Source: Synechococcus lacustris (GTDB lineage: Bacteria > Cyanobacteriota > Cyanobacteriia > PCC-6307 > Cyanobiaceae). From it: DNA of 64,000 nt. Shown here one piece after another: positions 1-10,480 of this stretch; within the stretch, counting starts at the first letter, position 1; each line of letters begins with the position of its first letter. The notes under the pieces were generated by a model that saw nothing but the letters and a program-made list of their open reading frames with translations, did no database searches and was not told where the DNA came from. The stretch lies in the NCBI GenBank assembly GCA_903943975.1, contig CAJAQB010000012.1, positions 1 to 64,000 on the forward strand, read 5' to 3'. A program made the position numbers and the translations under genes.

Positions 1-1
1 C

Positions 2-1393
2 ATGGCCAACTTGGTGGCCCTGGGTAATGCTTCCCGGATCATCAAGGGCGGCGGTTTCATCAAGTATTCCAATGATGTGACCACCAATCCCTACACCGTG
101 GCGGCTAACGCAGCGGTGGGTGGTTTCACTAATGCCACCGGCAGCTTCACCAACCCGTTCGATCTCTCGATTGCGGAATACGGCACCTTGAGCCCGCTGC
201 AACAAAACAGCCCCACCGTCAAGGCGGCTGCCCGCAAGTTCCTCAAGGGACTGGTGGAGGGCAAGGTGCCCCTGGGAGAAGCCGTGAGCTTCAACTACGA
301 CGTGCGCCTGAACCTGGACACCAGCTTCACCGGCAAGGATTTGTTGCGCACCCGCCTGCGGGCCGGCAACTTCTCCGACAGCGTTTGGTCTGGCGCCCCT
401 TACCCCTCCCTCGGTGCTGAGGTGGCCTTTGACCAGTCCAACTCCGGCAGCATCTGGAGTGTGGATCGGATCTTCTACCAGTTCCCGATCGGTTCCAACT
501 TCACTGTCACCGTTGGTCCCCGCGTCCGCCAGGACGACATGCTGGCCGTCTGGCCCAGCCAGTACCCAGCTGACACCATCCTCGACTTCTTCACCTACGC
601 CGGTGCACCGGGTGCTTACACCCTCAACCTCGGCGCCGGTGGTGGTATCTGGTGGGCCCAGGACGGCTTCAGTGTTAGTGCCAACTATGTGGCCGCCAAC
701 GGTCGTTCCAGCTACTCCAGCTCGAACAGCACCCTCGGCGTGATCGCTGGCAATGGTGCCAATGGCACCGATACCGGTGGTATTGCCAACGACAACTCTG
801 GCGGCACCGGCACCGTGCAGATCGGCTACACAGCTTCCAACTGGAACCTGACAGCCGCCTATGCCTACTCCCAGAGTGGCGGCGCCTACGACGGCACCTC
901 CGGCCTCGGCTACATCCCCGTGGGTACCCCCAAGGCCACCAACCCCTTTGCTGGCCTCAGCCAGTTCGATGTGAACTCGGTGGCCGTCAGCGGCTGGTGG
1001 AAGCCCAGCGACACCAACTGGATTCCTTCGATCAGCGCCGGTTGGGGCACCAACGGCTATAGCGCCAAAAAGGCTGCCCAGATCTGGGGCGTGGAAGCCA
1101 ACGACAAGGGGGCTGCTGCCACCAGCCAATCCTGGTATGTGGGCCTGATGTGGGCCGATGCTCTGATCAAGGGCAACACCTTCGGTACCGCCGTTGGTCA
1201 ACCCACCTTCGTGACCAGCAACGACGGCTTCCTCGGCACCGACGAAAGCACCTTTGCCTGGGAAATCTGGTACAAATTCCAGGTCACCGACAACATCAGC
1301 GTCACTCCGGCGTTCTTTACGATCACCAACCCGGCTGGTTTGGGCAGCAACAACGCCTATGGCGGTGTGCTGAAAACCACCCTGCTCTTCTGA
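2..1393 (+). CDS. OprB/SomA-type cyanobacterial porin, 5' end truncated by window edge
   Basis: Beta-barrel-like repeats (NLDTSFTGKDLLRTRLRAGNF, YKFQVTDNISVTPAFF, terminal aromatic F). Similar to the two downstream ORFs. Open at the left edge. Confidence 0.85.
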   Translation: MANLVALGNASRIIKGGGFIKYSNDVTTNPYTVAANAAVGGFTNATGSFTNPFDLSIAEYGTLSPLQQNSPTVKAAARKFLKGLVEGKVPLGEAVSFNYDVRLNLDTSFTGKDLLRTRLRAGNFSDSVWSGAPYPSLGAEVAFDQSNSGSIWSVDRIFYQFPIGSNFTVTVGPRVRQDDMLAVWPSQYPADTILDFFTYAGAPGAYTLNLGAGGGIWWAQDGFSVSANYVAANGRSSYSSSNSTLGVIAGNGANGTDTGGIANDNSGGTGTVQIGYTASNWNLTAAYAYSQSGGAYDGTSGLGYIPVGTPKATNPFAGLSQFDVNSVAVSGWWKPSDTNWIPSISAGWGTNGYSAKKAAQIWGVEANDKGAAATSQSWYVGLMWADALIKGNTFGTAVGQPTFVTSNDGFLGTDESTFAWEIWYKFQVTDNISVTPAFFTITNPAGLGSNNAYGGVLKTTLLF

Positions 1394-1401
1394 GCAAACC
1401 T

Positions 1402-1425
1402 GGGGCCCTGCGGGGCCCCTTTTTT
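1402..1425 (+). terminator. Rho-independent terminator after porin 1
   Basis: GGGGCCC-TGCG-GGGCCCC followed by TTTTTT, just after the stop codon at 1393. Confidence 0.85.
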
Positions 1426-1611
1426 AGGTATGCAAGTTGAGACGCGTGTGACTTAATGGCGCAGACGGCTGCTGAGCTGACCCTGGGAAAGGGTAAAAGG
1501 CTTGGTGCTGCAGAAAAGAGAGGGTAACTTCTGGATGTTGGCTAGTTGTGAGCGGGCTCTGTCTGTCCACAGCGAACCGATACCCATCCTCTTTTTTGGT
1601 GTGAGGACCCC

Positions 1612-4296
1612 ATGAAACTGTTCCAGCAACTGCTGCTGGCACCTGCCGCTCTCGGCTTGGTTGCCCCCCTCGGCGCCATGGCCGCAGACCTCAACATGGA
1701 CGGCGTCAACAAGTACGCCTCCTCCAGTGAGCAGGTCACCAGCATCACCCAGTTCTCTGATGTACAGCCCACCGACTGGGCTTATCAGGCACTGTCTAAC
1801 CTGATCGAGCGTTACGGCTGCGTTGCCGGCTACCCCAACGGCACCTTCAAAGGTCAGCACTCCCTGAGCCGCTGGGAAGCCGCTGCGCTGCTCAACGCCT
1901 GCCTCGACCGCGTGACTGAGATCACCGACGAGCTGCGCCGCCTGATCAAGGAGTTCGAAAAAGAACTCGCTATCACCAAGGCCCGTGTAGACGGCCTTGA
2001 AGCCAAGGTGGGCGAACTCGAAGCCACCCAGTTCTCCACCACCACCAAGCTCACCGGTGTTGTGCGCTTTGTGGCCGGTGACGCTTACCGCGGCACGGGC
2101 TACGCCACCTTCGGCCAGGCCAAGGCTCTGACCGATGCTGCCAAGCTCTACGGCCAACGGGCCTATGACGGTTCCACCGGTGGTTTCCAGAACCGTTCCA
2201 CCAACGCCATCGCTGATCCCCTCAGCCAAGGCGAGGCTTACTACTACTACCGCGCTGGCGGTAACGGTGCCACCGCCACCGGCACCACCTATCAGCCCAC
2301 CAAGACGTTCGCCGCTCAAGCCCGTCAGCTGGCCTTCAGCTCCAGCTGGAACGGCTTCACCCCCACCAGCGGTGCTGCTGGCACTGTCACCAACGCCTTC
2401 GGTGGTGCCGCTTCTAGCGCCAACGTGATTTCTGGTGCCGCAACCGGCCAACGGCTTCTGGTTTCCACCACGATTCCTGGTACCACGATCGCCAACCCGC
2501 TCAACGGCAATGCCGTGGGCAGCACTGGCATCGCCGTGCCCTACGTGGCCAACCGCGAGCGCCTCTCCATCTACAACAAGGATGGCTTCTCCAGCGCCGT
2601 GAAGCTGCCCACCAGCGCCACCGTTCTGGCTCCCGCCACCGCCAACGCCACCCTGCAGAACCTGCTGCCCAACAGCAGCACCGTGTTGCCCCTCACCGGC
2701 AACGAAATCCTGCTGAACGACCGTTACGGCAACACCAGCAGCCTGCGGGTGCAAACCAGCGGCTCCGGTAGCAGCAACTACGCTGACTCCAAGATCCTGC
2801 TGGACCGCAAGGACACCCAGGCCCTGGTGCAACTGGCCAACGAAGCCCGTCGCGCTAAGACCTACACCTACACCAACAGCGCTGGTGTGGCCGTTACCAA
2901 GCTGGCCGGTCTCTATGACCCCATCGCCATCGATTCCACCGCTAGCCGCAACTACACCGGTGTGATCAACAGCGCCGGTGCTGCTTCCGCCACCTTCGGT
3001 GCCGTCGGTACGGGTCTTGTGGTCACCCCCGGTGGCTACGTAACCAACCCCACCGTTTACAACAACGTCATCAACTACCTGGTGGCGGAATACGGCTCCC
3101 TGAGCGAAACTCAGCGTGAGTATGGCTTCGTTAAGAAGTCGGCTAACAAGTTCATCCGTAACTTGGCCGCCTACACCACCAACAAGAACTACGTTGCGGA
3201 CAAGAACGCCTTCACGTTCTCCCACGACGCCTATCTGAACTTCGACACGAGCTTCACCGGTAAGGATCAACTCCAATTCCGGATTCGTGCCAACAACACC
3301 TACAGCTTCGCTGCCCGCGCCGCTGATCCCGCTGCCGCCCTGGCCTACGACGGCGCCACCACCGAATGGCCCAACGCAGCCAAGACCGGCCTGTACATCG
3401 ACAAGCTGTTCTACCGCTTCCCGATCAGCAACTACGCCGTTGCTTCCGTAGGTACCCGTCTACCCCAGGACGCCGTGCTGCCCTCCCGCGGCACCTACTA
3501 CACCAAGGACGCCCTGCTTGAGTTCTTCAACAGCTCCGCTGGTGTGTTCCCCTCCTTCACCGGTACCGGTGTTGGTTTGAGCCTCGGCAACCTGGGTGAG
3601 AAGGGCTTTGGCATGAAGGGCCTGAGCTTCGGTATCGCCTACCTGGCTAACGAAAGTGATGCTGTCGCCCCTGACGCCAGCAACACCATGACCCAGGGCT
3701 GGTTCGGCGAAGACACCCGCTTCCGTCTGCCTGTCCAACTTGCTTGGCAGTCCAACGACAAGAAGTGGTTGTTCACCGCCAACTACGCCTATGAGCGTGG
3801 CAACAACTCCATGGGCCAAGTGGGTACTCAGCTTGCGCTGACCCCCTTCATGTACGCCAGCCTCAATGATTCCAACCAGTTTGGTTTCACCCTGGCTTGG
3901 CAAGCTGCCAAGGACTTCAGCATCACCGGTGCCTACGGCCACGCCTCCGTTCAAGCTCGCTACGACAGCAGCGTGCTTGGCGTGAAGCAAGCTGATGCCG
4001 GCGATTCCGCTGTGATGAACAGCTGGATGGTTGCTTTGAACTTCAAGAACGTGTTCCTGAAGGGCAACAGCGCTGGTGTGGCCATCGGTGGCGTACCTTC
4101 CGTGATCTCCAACCAATCCGGTTGGAACAAGGATGGTGGCGCCCCCACCGCCGTGGAAACCTGGTACCAGTTCCAGGTCACCGACAACATCAGCATCACC
4201 CCTGGTGTGTTCTACATCTCCGGCAGCTCCAACTCCGATGGCATCGGTGGTGGCGATGTTTGGGGTGGCGTGGTCAAGACCCAGTTCAACTTCTGA
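1612..4296 (+). CDS. SLH-domain OprB-type porin (SomA/SomB-like)
   Basis: N-terminal signal peptide (MKLFQQLLLAPAALGLVAPLGAMAA), SLH motif (FSDVQPTDWAYQALSNLIERYGCVAGYPNGTF), coiled region, C-terminal barrel ending WGGVVKTQFNF. Confidence 0.92.
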   Translation: MKLFQQLLLAPAALGLVAPLGAMAADLNMDGVNKYASSSEQVTSITQFSDVQPTDWAYQALSNLIERYGCVAGYPNGTFKGQHSLSRWEAAALLNACLDRVTEITDELRRLIKEFEKELAITKARVDGLEAKVGELEATQFSTTTKLTGVVRFVAGDAYRGTGYATFGQAKALTDAAKLYGQRAYDGSTGGFQNRSTNAIADPLSQGEAYYYYRAGGNGATATGTTYQPTKTFAAQARQLAFSSSWNGFTPTSGAAGTVTNAFGGAASSANVISGAATGQRLLVSTTIPGTTIANPLNGNAVGSTGIAVPYVANRERLSIYNKDGFSSAVKLPTSATVLAPATANATLQNLLPNSSTVLPLTGNEILLNDRYGNTSSLRVQTSGSGSSNYADSKILLDRKDTQALVQLANEARRAKTYTYTNSAGVAVTKLAGLYDPIAIDSTASRNYTGVINSAGAASATFGAVGTGLVVTPGGYVTNPTVYNNVINYLVAEYGSLSETQREYGFVKKSANKFIRNLAAYTTNKNYVADKNAFTFSHDAYLNFDTSFTGKDQLQFRIRANNTYSFAARAADPAAALAYDGATTEWPNAAKTGLYIDKLFYRFPISNYAVASVGTRLPQDAVLPSRGTYYTKDALLEFFNSSAGVFPSFTGTGVGLSLGNLGEKGFGMKGLSFGIAYLANESDAVAPDASNTMTQGWFGEDTRFRLPVQLAWQSNDKKWLFTANYAYERGNNSMGQVGTQLALTPFMYASLNDSNQFGFTLAWQAAKDFSITGAYGHASVQARYDSSVLGVKQADAGDSAVMNSWMVALNFKNVFLKGNSAGVAIGGVPSVISNQSGWNKDGGAPTAVETWYQFQVTDNISITPGVFYISGSSNSDGIGGGDVWGGVVKTQFNF

Positions 4297-4357
4297 TCTG
4301 GTTCCGATCACCCGTTTCTTTCACTCCTTCACACAACTCTCACTCACACACTCAACC

Positions 4358-4388
4358 AAGCCCCTCCTTTTGGAGGGGCTTTTTTTTT
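4358..4388 (+). terminator. Strong rho-independent terminator after porin 2
   Basis: AAGCCCCTCC-TTTT-GGAGGGGCTT followed by a T-run. Confidence 0.9.
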
Positions 4389-4441
4389 GCCCTTTCCCCT
4401 GGTTTTGGTCTGCTGTTCCCCATCAACCCTGCTGCGCAACC

Positions 4442-7114
4442 ATGGCAGCCCCAAAAATGCGCGAATCTGCAGCAATGCTGGGCAAATACCTTTTGGGATC
4501 GCATCGCAAAAAGCAAATTCTGCGTGGTTTTGTCTTTGTTGCGGTATGCGGTTTGCCCATGGCCTTGCTGCCCCCAGTCGGGGCGACGGAACTACCGGCT
4601 TCGATCAAGCAGCTCTCTGATTTGCAGCCCAGCGACTGGGCCTATCAGGCCCTCTGGCAACTGGTGGAGCGCCATGGCTGTGTTGCGGGCCAACCCCTAG
4701 GGAGCTTCCTTGGCCAGCGGGCGCTCAGCCGCTACGAAGCGGCGGCCTTGCTGAATCGTTGTTTGGAGCGGGTAACGGAAATCAGCCCCGCCAGCCGCCA
4801 GTTGATCGCTGAATTTGCCCCAGAGCGGGCCTTGCTGCAGGGCCAATTGCTGGGCCTTGATGCCCGCCTGGGGGAACTGGAGGCCAGCCAGTTTTCCACT
4901 AGCTCCAAGTTGAGTGGCAGCGTGCGCTACGTCATGGGGGATGCCTACCGGGGGCCGGGTTTGGCCAATTTTGGCCAGGGTTCTGCGCTGTTGGCGGCGG
5001 CACGGCTCTATGGTCAGCGGGCCTACGACGGCTCAAGCGCTGCTGTTCAGCAGCGTGCCATCAATAGGATCCCTGATCCGCTCAGCCAGGGGGAGGCCTT
5101 TGCCTATTACCGCCCCACGGCTGGCCCAGCCCTGGCGAGGCAACTGGCCTTCAGCAGCAGTTGGGCCGCCTTTTCCCCCGATAGCACTGGCAGTGAGCCG
5201 CCCCCGGCGACCAGCTTGCCCCCCAGTGATTCCAATGGTTTCTATGGCGGTAACAGCGCTCAGATAGTTGGAGCCGCTAATAATGGCGCCCTATTGCTGC
5301 CCGGGCTGGGCTCCGTTGTTGGCCCGGCTCTGGTGCCGTTGCTGCGGGTATCTGTATTTGCTCCCAGTGGATTTTACGCTGCTTTTAGTGCTGTTACCCC
5401 AGGTATACCCACTGGCACCCTTGGCTTCCTAAAGCCAGGCGCTAATACTTTTGTGCCTCTGCAAGGGGATGATCTAGCCCTTAAAGATCGATATTTTCGT
5501 ACCAGCAGCCTGCGGCTGCGTTCCTCGGGATCATTCAGCGATGATTTCAGTGATTTTAAGATATTGCTAGATGGCAAAGACATGCAGGCCCTGGTGCAAC
5601 TGGCAAATAATGCCCGGCGTGTTAAGGGCTATAGCTATGTGAAGGGCGGCTCGGGTTTTGATCCCATTGGCGGCATTGCGGTGCTTAAGCCGGTGGGAGT
5701 GGCTGATCCGATCAGTATTTCCGAAAGTTCTAGCCGTATTTACACTAGCGCTTGCAATCAGGTTGGCGCCTGTGGCAGCAGCACCGCCCTGGCGGCGGGC
5801 AACCTTAGTGGCAATGGCACGGCCCTGGTGGTGGCCCCCGGCGGCCTGGTAACCAATGGCAACAGCTACGACAGCCTGATTAATTATCTGTTGGCTGAAT
5901 ATGGTTCGCTCTCTGAATCGCAACGGCGGGTGGGTTATGTGCAGCAGGCAGCAGCAAAGTTCATTCGCAATCTGGCTGCCTACACCAATAATCTGAATGG
6001 CATCGCTGATCGCAATGCCTTTACCTTCTCCCATGATGCCTCCTTGAATTTTGGCACTAGTTTTTCAGGGAAGGATGAATTGGGTCTGCGTCTGCGCACT
6101 AATAGCACCTATGCTTTCTCTGGTCGGGTGGCCACCCCTGCTGCCGGTTTGAGCTATGACGGGGCAGTGGTGGACTGGCCTAATAACGCCACCCAGCATA
6201 GTTTTGTGGATAAACTTTACTACCGATTGCCGTTTGTGGCGGGGGGCACTGATTTTGTGGTGGCCGCTGGCACTCGTCTCGGTCAGGATGCAGTGCTGCC
6301 TTCCCGGGGCACCTATTACACAAAAGATGCGTTGTTGAATTTCTTCAACAGCTCCGCTGGTGTATTCCCCTCCTATACCGGCACTGGTTTTGGGCTGAGT
6401 GTGGGGGAACTGGGGGGCAAGGGTTTTGGCCTCAAGGGTTTGAGTTTCGGAATTGCCTATCTGGCCAGCGAAGCCGATGCCGTTGCCCCGGATGCCAGCA
6501 ACAGCAACAGCCAAGGTTGGTTTGGTAGCAATACCCGTTTCCGCCTACCTGTGCAGCTTGCTTGGCAATCTGTGGATCGGCGCTGGTTATTTAGTGCCAA
6601 CTATGCCCATGAACGGGGTGATAACTCGATGGCCCAGGCGGGCACCCAGTTGGCTCTCACGCCATTTTTATATGCCAGTTTGAATGAGTCTGATCAGCTT
6701 GGTTTCAGCCTCGCCTATCAATGGAGCGACGATTTCAGCTTAACCGCTGCCTATGGCCATGCCAGCGTGCAGGCCCGCTATGACAACAGTGTCTTGGGCG
6801 TGTCCATGGCCAAGGCTGGGGATGCCGCTGTGATGAACAGCTGGATGCTGGCTTTGAACTTCAAGAATCTCTTTTTGAAGGGCAATAGCGCTGGTCTTGC
6901 CATCGGTGGGGTGCCCTCCCTGGTGCTTAACCAATCGGGCTGGAACCGCGATGGGGGCATGCCCACCGCCCTGGAAAGCTGGTATCAGTTTCAGCTCAGC
7001 GATAACGTGAGCCTTAACCCAGGGGTGTTTTATATCTCAGGGGTAAGTAACTCCGATGGCATCGGTGGGGGCGATATTTGGGGTGGGGTGCTTAAAACCC
7101 AGTTCAATTTCTGA
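4442..7114 (+). CDS. SLH-domain OprB-type porin, paralog of 1612..4296
   Basis: The track ORF opens at 4133, but in-frame ATG at 4442 (MAAPKMRESAAMLGKYLL...) lies after the terminator. SLH motif LSDLQPSDWAYQALWQLVERHGCVAG and C-terminus WGGVLKTQFNF match the previous ORF. Confidence 0.85.
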   Translation: MAAPKMRESAAMLGKYLLGSHRKKQILRGFVFVAVCGLPMALLPPVGATELPASIKQLSDLQPSDWAYQALWQLVERHGCVAGQPLGSFLGQRALSRYEAAALLNRCLERVTEISPASRQLIAEFAPERALLQGQLLGLDARLGELEASQFSTSSKLSGSVRYVMGDAYRGPGLANFGQGSALLAAARLYGQRAYDGSSAAVQQRAINRIPDPLSQGEAFAYYRPTAGPALARQLAFSSSWAAFSPDSTGSEPPPATSLPPSDSNGFYGGNSAQIVGAANNGALLLPGLGSVVGPALVPLLRVSVFAPSGFYAAFSAVTPGIPTGTLGFLKPGANTFVPLQGDDLALKDRYFRTSSLRLRSSGSFSDDFSDFKILLDGKDMQALVQLANNARRVKGYSYVKGGSGFDPIGGIAVLKPVGVADPISISESSSRIYTSACNQVGACGSSTALAAGNLSGNGTALVVAPGGLVTNGNSYDSLINYLLAEYGSLSESQRRVGYVQQAAAKFIRNLAAYTNNLNGIADRNAFTFSHDASLNFGTSFSGKDELGLRLRTNSTYAFSGRVATPAAGLSYDGAVVDWPNNATQHSFVDKLYYRLPFVAGGTDFVVAAGTRLGQDAVLPSRGTYYTKDALLNFFNSSAGVFPSYTGTGFGLSVGELGGKGFGLKGLSFGIAYLASEADAVAPDASNSNSQGWFGSNTRFRLPVQLAWQSVDRRWLFSANYAHERGDNSMAQAGTQLALTPFLYASLNESDQLGFSLAYQWSDDFSLTAAYGHASVQARYDNSVLGVSMAKAGDAAVMNSWMLALNFKNLFLKGNSAGLAIGGVPSLVLNQSGWNRDGGMPTALESWYQFQLSDNVSLNPGVFYISGVSNSDGIGGGDIWGGVLKTQFNF

Positions 7115-7120
7115 GGGCCT

Positions 7121-8908
7121 GTGGATCCGCTCAGCTTTGCCCAGCAACAGTGTCGCCTCGGCCGGGCCGCCGCGGCGGAGGCGACACTGTTGGCTCAGTT
7201 TTCCCAGCAGCCCCAGCCCCCCTCGGCCTCCTTTGGCCTAGCCCTGGCCCTCTGCAACCTGGAGCAAGACCAGTTGGAGCGGGCCGAGGCTTGCCTGGGG
7301 CGGGTGGCCGCAGACCATGGCGATAGCCCCGCCCTGCTGAGCTTGGCGATTGCCTGTGGCCGCCGCCGCGGCGAGGGGTCCTGCCTGGCGCAGTTCCAGG
7401 GGCGGCTGCAGCCGTTTCTGCACCAGGAGGGGCCGGCCCTTGAATACCTGCAGCTGCTCCAGGAGGCCCTGGCGCTGGGGCCCGTGCTGGCCTGGGCCGA
7501 AACCTTGTTGCAACGGTTCCCCCATTCCGCCGCCGTGGTTGAGGCGCTGCGGAGCTTGGCTTGGCAGTTGGCGGATCGAGCCCTGCTGGAGGCCGTTGCT
7601 GCCACTGCTAGCCCTCATGCCAGCGTCACCGCTAGCACCACCGCTAGCACCACTGCTAGCGCCGCAGAAGATCCTGCCGCCTTGCTCTGGGCTGCCCGGC
7701 TGCAACTGCTTGGGGGTGCTGCTGGCCAGGCCCTGGCCCAATTACGGGCCTGCCTGGCGGATGCCAGCGCCGCACCAGCCCTGCGCTTTCAAGCCCTGCA
7801 GACCCTGGCCCAATCCCTGCCGGCCCCAGAGCTGTTGCCCCTGCTAAATAGCCATCGATCGCTATACAGCAACTCCCCGGATTGGGCCTGGAGCATTGGC
7901 CGCCAATACCTGGCCGCCGGCGCCTGGGCCCAGGGTTGGCCCCTCTACGAACAGCGCTACGCCAGCAGCGACCGGGCCCAGATCCTGCCGCCGGGTTTTC
8001 CCCTGCGCGGTTTGGAGCAGTTGCAGCAGCCAAGGGCCCTAGAAAATCGCCATGTGCTGCTCTATGGCGAGCAAGGCATCGGCGACATGTTGATGTTTGG
8101 CTCGCTGCTGCCGGAGCTGTTGGCCGAGGCCGCCTCGGTGCGGCTGTTGCTGCCGCCGCGGCTGGTGGAGTTGTTTCAGTCCTCCTTCCCCACCGCCCTG
8201 GTGGCCAGCAGCTTTGACGGCCCCGAGCTGGAACAGGTGCAGCTGGCCTTCAGCCTTGGCAGCCTCGGGGGGGTGTATCGCCCCCGGGCCAGCGCCTTCC
8301 AGGGGCGGGGGCCCCACCTGCGGCTGGAGCCGAGCGCCCTGCTGACCTGGCGCCAGCGGCTCGCGGGCCTGGGGCCGGGGGCGAGGATCGGCATCGCCTG
8401 GCGGGGGGGCGGCAGCCTCGGCAGCCGGGTGCAGCGCTCCCTGGAGCTGGAACAGCTGCTGCCGATCTTGCAACTGCCTGGGGTGCAGTGGCTGAACCTG
8501 CAATACGGCCTTGATCCCGCCGAGCTGGAGCAGTTCGAACGCCGCCATGGCATTCGCCTCCATCATTTCGAAGGGGTCGGCGAAAACCTCACGGCCACGG
8601 CGGCGCTCACGGCGGCCCTGGATTTGGTGATCACGGTGCAACAAACGGCCTTGCACATCGCCGCTGGCCTGGGGGTGCCCGCCTGGGTGCTGGTGCCGGC
8701 GCTGGCGGAGTGGCGCTATGGCCTGGAGGGGCCGTCGATGCCCTGGTATCAATCCGTGGAATTGTTCCGCCAGCAGGAGCGGGGGGTGTGGCAGTCGGTG
8801 ATTGAGGCCATGGCCGAACGGCTTGGGGTCTGGCTGGTTGGTCACAATGGGGCGATTAATTTCTCCGGCCCTTGGCCTGAACCCGATTCCGATGGCGATC
8901 GCCCCTGA
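7121..8908 (+). CDS. TPR-containing glycosyltransferase (GT9-like C-terminal region)
   Basis: GTG start 6 nt after the porin stop. Motifs [58 protein letters not shown] are typical of TPR/GT9-like proteins. Confidence 0.75.
   Translation: MDPLSFAQQQCRLGRAAAAEATLLAQFSQQPQPPSASFGLALALCNLEQDQLERAEACLGRVAADHGDSPALLSLAIACGRRRGEGSCLAQFQGRLQPFLHQEGPALEYLQLLQEALALGPVLAWAETLLQRFPHSAAVVEALRSLAWQLADRALLEAVAATASPHASVTASTTASTTASAAEDPAALLWAARLQLLGGAAGQALAQLRACLADASAAPALRFQALQTLAQSLPAPELLPLLNSHRSLYSNSPDWAWSIGRQYLAAGAWAQGWPLYEQRYASSDRAQILPPGFPLRGLEQLQQPRALENRHVLLYGEQGIGDMLMFGSLLPELLAEAASVRLLLPPRLVELFQSSFPTALVASSFDGPELEQVQLAFSLGSLGGVYRPRASAFQGRGPHLRLEPSALLTWRQRLAGLGPGARIGIAWRGGGSLGSRVQRSLELEQLLPILQLPGVQWLNLQYGLDPAELEQFERRHGIRLHHFEGVGENLTATAALTAALDLVITVQQTALHIAAGLGVPAWVLVPALAEWRYGLEGPSMPWYQSVELFRQQERGVWQSVIEAMAERLGVWLVGHNGAINFSGPWPEPDSDGDRP
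7145..7192. repeat. Perfect 15-bp inverted repeat, 18-nt spacer
   Basis: CAACAGTGTCGCCTC (7145-7159) and its exact reverse complement GAGGCGACACTGTTG (7178-7192). Confidence 0.95.
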
Positions 8909-9833
8909 TATCACTGCCCTGGTGGGCCACACACCGCTGGTGCGGCTCAATCGTTTGCCCCAGTCGGAGGGCTGTGGCGCTGAAATCGTGGCGAAACTGG
9001 AAAGTTTCAATCCCACCGCTTCTGTAAAAGACCGGATCGGCGTTTCGATGATTTCGGCTGCGGAGGCGGCGGGCCAGATCAGCCCAGGCCGCACGGTGCT
9101 GGTGGAACCCACCAGCGGCAACACCGGCATTGCCCTGGCGATGGTGGCCGCCGCCCGCGGCTATCAGCTGATCCTCACCATGCCGGAAACGATGAGCCAG
9201 GAGCGCCGCGCCATGTTGCGGGCCTATGGCGCCCAGTTGGAACTCACCCCCGGCAGCGAAGGCATGAAGGGGGCGATCAGCCGCGCCCACCAGCTGGTGG
9301 AGGAACTCCCCAACGCTTACCTGCTGCAGCAGTTTGCCAACCCCTCCAACCCGGCGATCCACGCCCAAACCACCGCCGAGGAGCTCTGGGCCGACACCGA
9401 CGGCCGCATTGATGCCCTGGTGGCTGGCGTGGGCACCGGCGGCACGATCACCGGTTGTGCCCAGGTGCTTAAGCAACGCAAGCCCAGTTTCCAGGCCTTT
9501 GCCGTGGAACCCAGCGGCAGTCCGGTGCTCAGCGGTGGCTGCGCTGGCCCCCACCGCATCCAGGGCATCGGCGCCGGGTTTGTGCCAGATAACTACCAGG
9601 CTTCTTTGATTGATGAGGTGCTGCAGGTCACTGACGCGGAGGCGATGGCCATGGGCCGCCGCCTCGCCCGGGAGGAGGGCCTGCTCAGTGGCGTTAGCAG
9701 TGGCGCCACCATGGTGGCCGCCCTGCGCCTGGGCCAGCGGCCGGCCCTGGCCGGCAAGTTGATTGTGGTGGTGCTGGCCAGCTTTGGCGAGCGCTACCTC
9801 AGCACACCAATGTTTACCGACGCCCTGCCGTGA
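8892..9833 (+). CDS. cysK: Cysteine synthase (O-acetylserine sulfhydrylase)
   Basis: PLP-lysine motif [13 protein letters not shown], substrate loop [25 protein letters not shown] at 8892 preferred over the track start at 8802. Confidence 0.95.
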   Translation: MAIAPDITALVGHTPLVRLNRLPQSEGCGAEIVAKLESFNPTASVKDRIGVSMISAAEAAGQISPGRTVLVEPTSGNTGIALAMVAAARGYQLILTMPETMSQERRAMLRAYGAQLELTPGSEGMKGAISRAHQLVEELPNAYLLQQFANPSNPAIHAQTTAEELWADTDGRIDALVAGVGTGGTITGCAQVLKQRKPSFQAFAVEPSGSPVLSGGCAGPHRIQGIGAGFVPDNYQASLIDEVLQVTDAEAMAMGRRLAREEGLLSGVSSGATMVAALRLGQRPALAGKLIVVVLASFGERYLSTPMFTDALP

Positions 9834-10480
9834 CCAGGGCAGATCCCTATCGGGTGCTCGGGGTGAGCCGGGGGGCAACGACGGCGGAAATCAAGGCGGC
9901 CCACCGAGCCCTGGTGAAACAGCACCACCCCGATGCGGGCGCTGGGGATGGCACCTGGATCATTGCCCTCAATGCCGCCTGGGAGCTGCTGCGCGACCAG
10001 GAGGCCCGCCAGCGCTACGACAACTGCACCCAGGGGGGCAATGGCCCAGCGGCAGCCCCTGGCCGCCGCCGTCGCCGGGCCGTGGATGCCGATGCCGCCC
10101 TGGATCTTTGGCTGCAGCAGGTTTATGCCCCGGTGGACCGGCTCCTGGGCCAGGTGCTGGATCCCTTTGCCCTACAGCTGCAGGAGCTGTCGGCGGATCC
10201 CTATGACGACGAGTTGATGGCGGTGTTCTGCGCCTATCTGGAGCGCAGCGGCGCCCAGCTGGACCGGGCGGAAACCCTGTTCCGTTCCCTCCCCTGTCCG
10301 GCCAGTGCCCGCGGTTTTGGCCTCAGCCTCTACCACTGCCTCAGTGGCGTGCAGGATGCCTTTGCTGAACTGGAGCGGTACACCGCCGGCTATGTGGATA
10401 GCTACCTGCACGACGGCGGCGAAATGATCCGGGAGGCGCGGCAACGGCGCCAGCGCCTCCAGGCTCAGTTGCCTACGTAG
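9830..10480 (+). CDS. J-domain (DnaJ-like) protein
   Basis: [33 protein letters not shown] with the HPD motif. Confidence 0.9.
   Translation: MTRADPYRVLGVSRGATTAEIKAAHRALVKQHHPDAGAGDGTWIIALNAAWELLRDQEARQRYDNCTQGGNGPAAAPGRRRRRAVDADAALDLWLQQVYAPVDRLLGQVLDPFALQLQELSADPYDDELMAVFCAYLERSGAQLDRAETLFRSLPCPASARGFGLSLYHCLSGVQDAFAELERYTAGYVDSYLHDGGEMIREARQRRQRLQAQLPT

Noticed and set aside
1453-3276. 607-aa minus-strand ORF opposite porin 2
   Set aside because: It lies wholly antisense to a strongly codon-biased porin gene and its translation is Gly/Val-rich low complexity. This is the usual artefact of C-ending codon bias. Similar antisense ORFs at 3460-4311, 8039-9130, 8856-9878, 16396-17400 and 61378-62496 were rejected for the same reason.
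4133-4441. N-terminal extension of the porin 3 ORF
   Set aside because: It overlaps the end of porin 2 and runs through the strong terminator at 4358-4388. The in-frame ATG at 4442 gives a more sensible N-terminus.
8895-8902. HIP1-like GCGATCGC octamers (also at 21107, 26648 and 43093)
   Set aside because: These are common cyanobacterial palindromes. Only a few copies were seen here, with no special arrangement.
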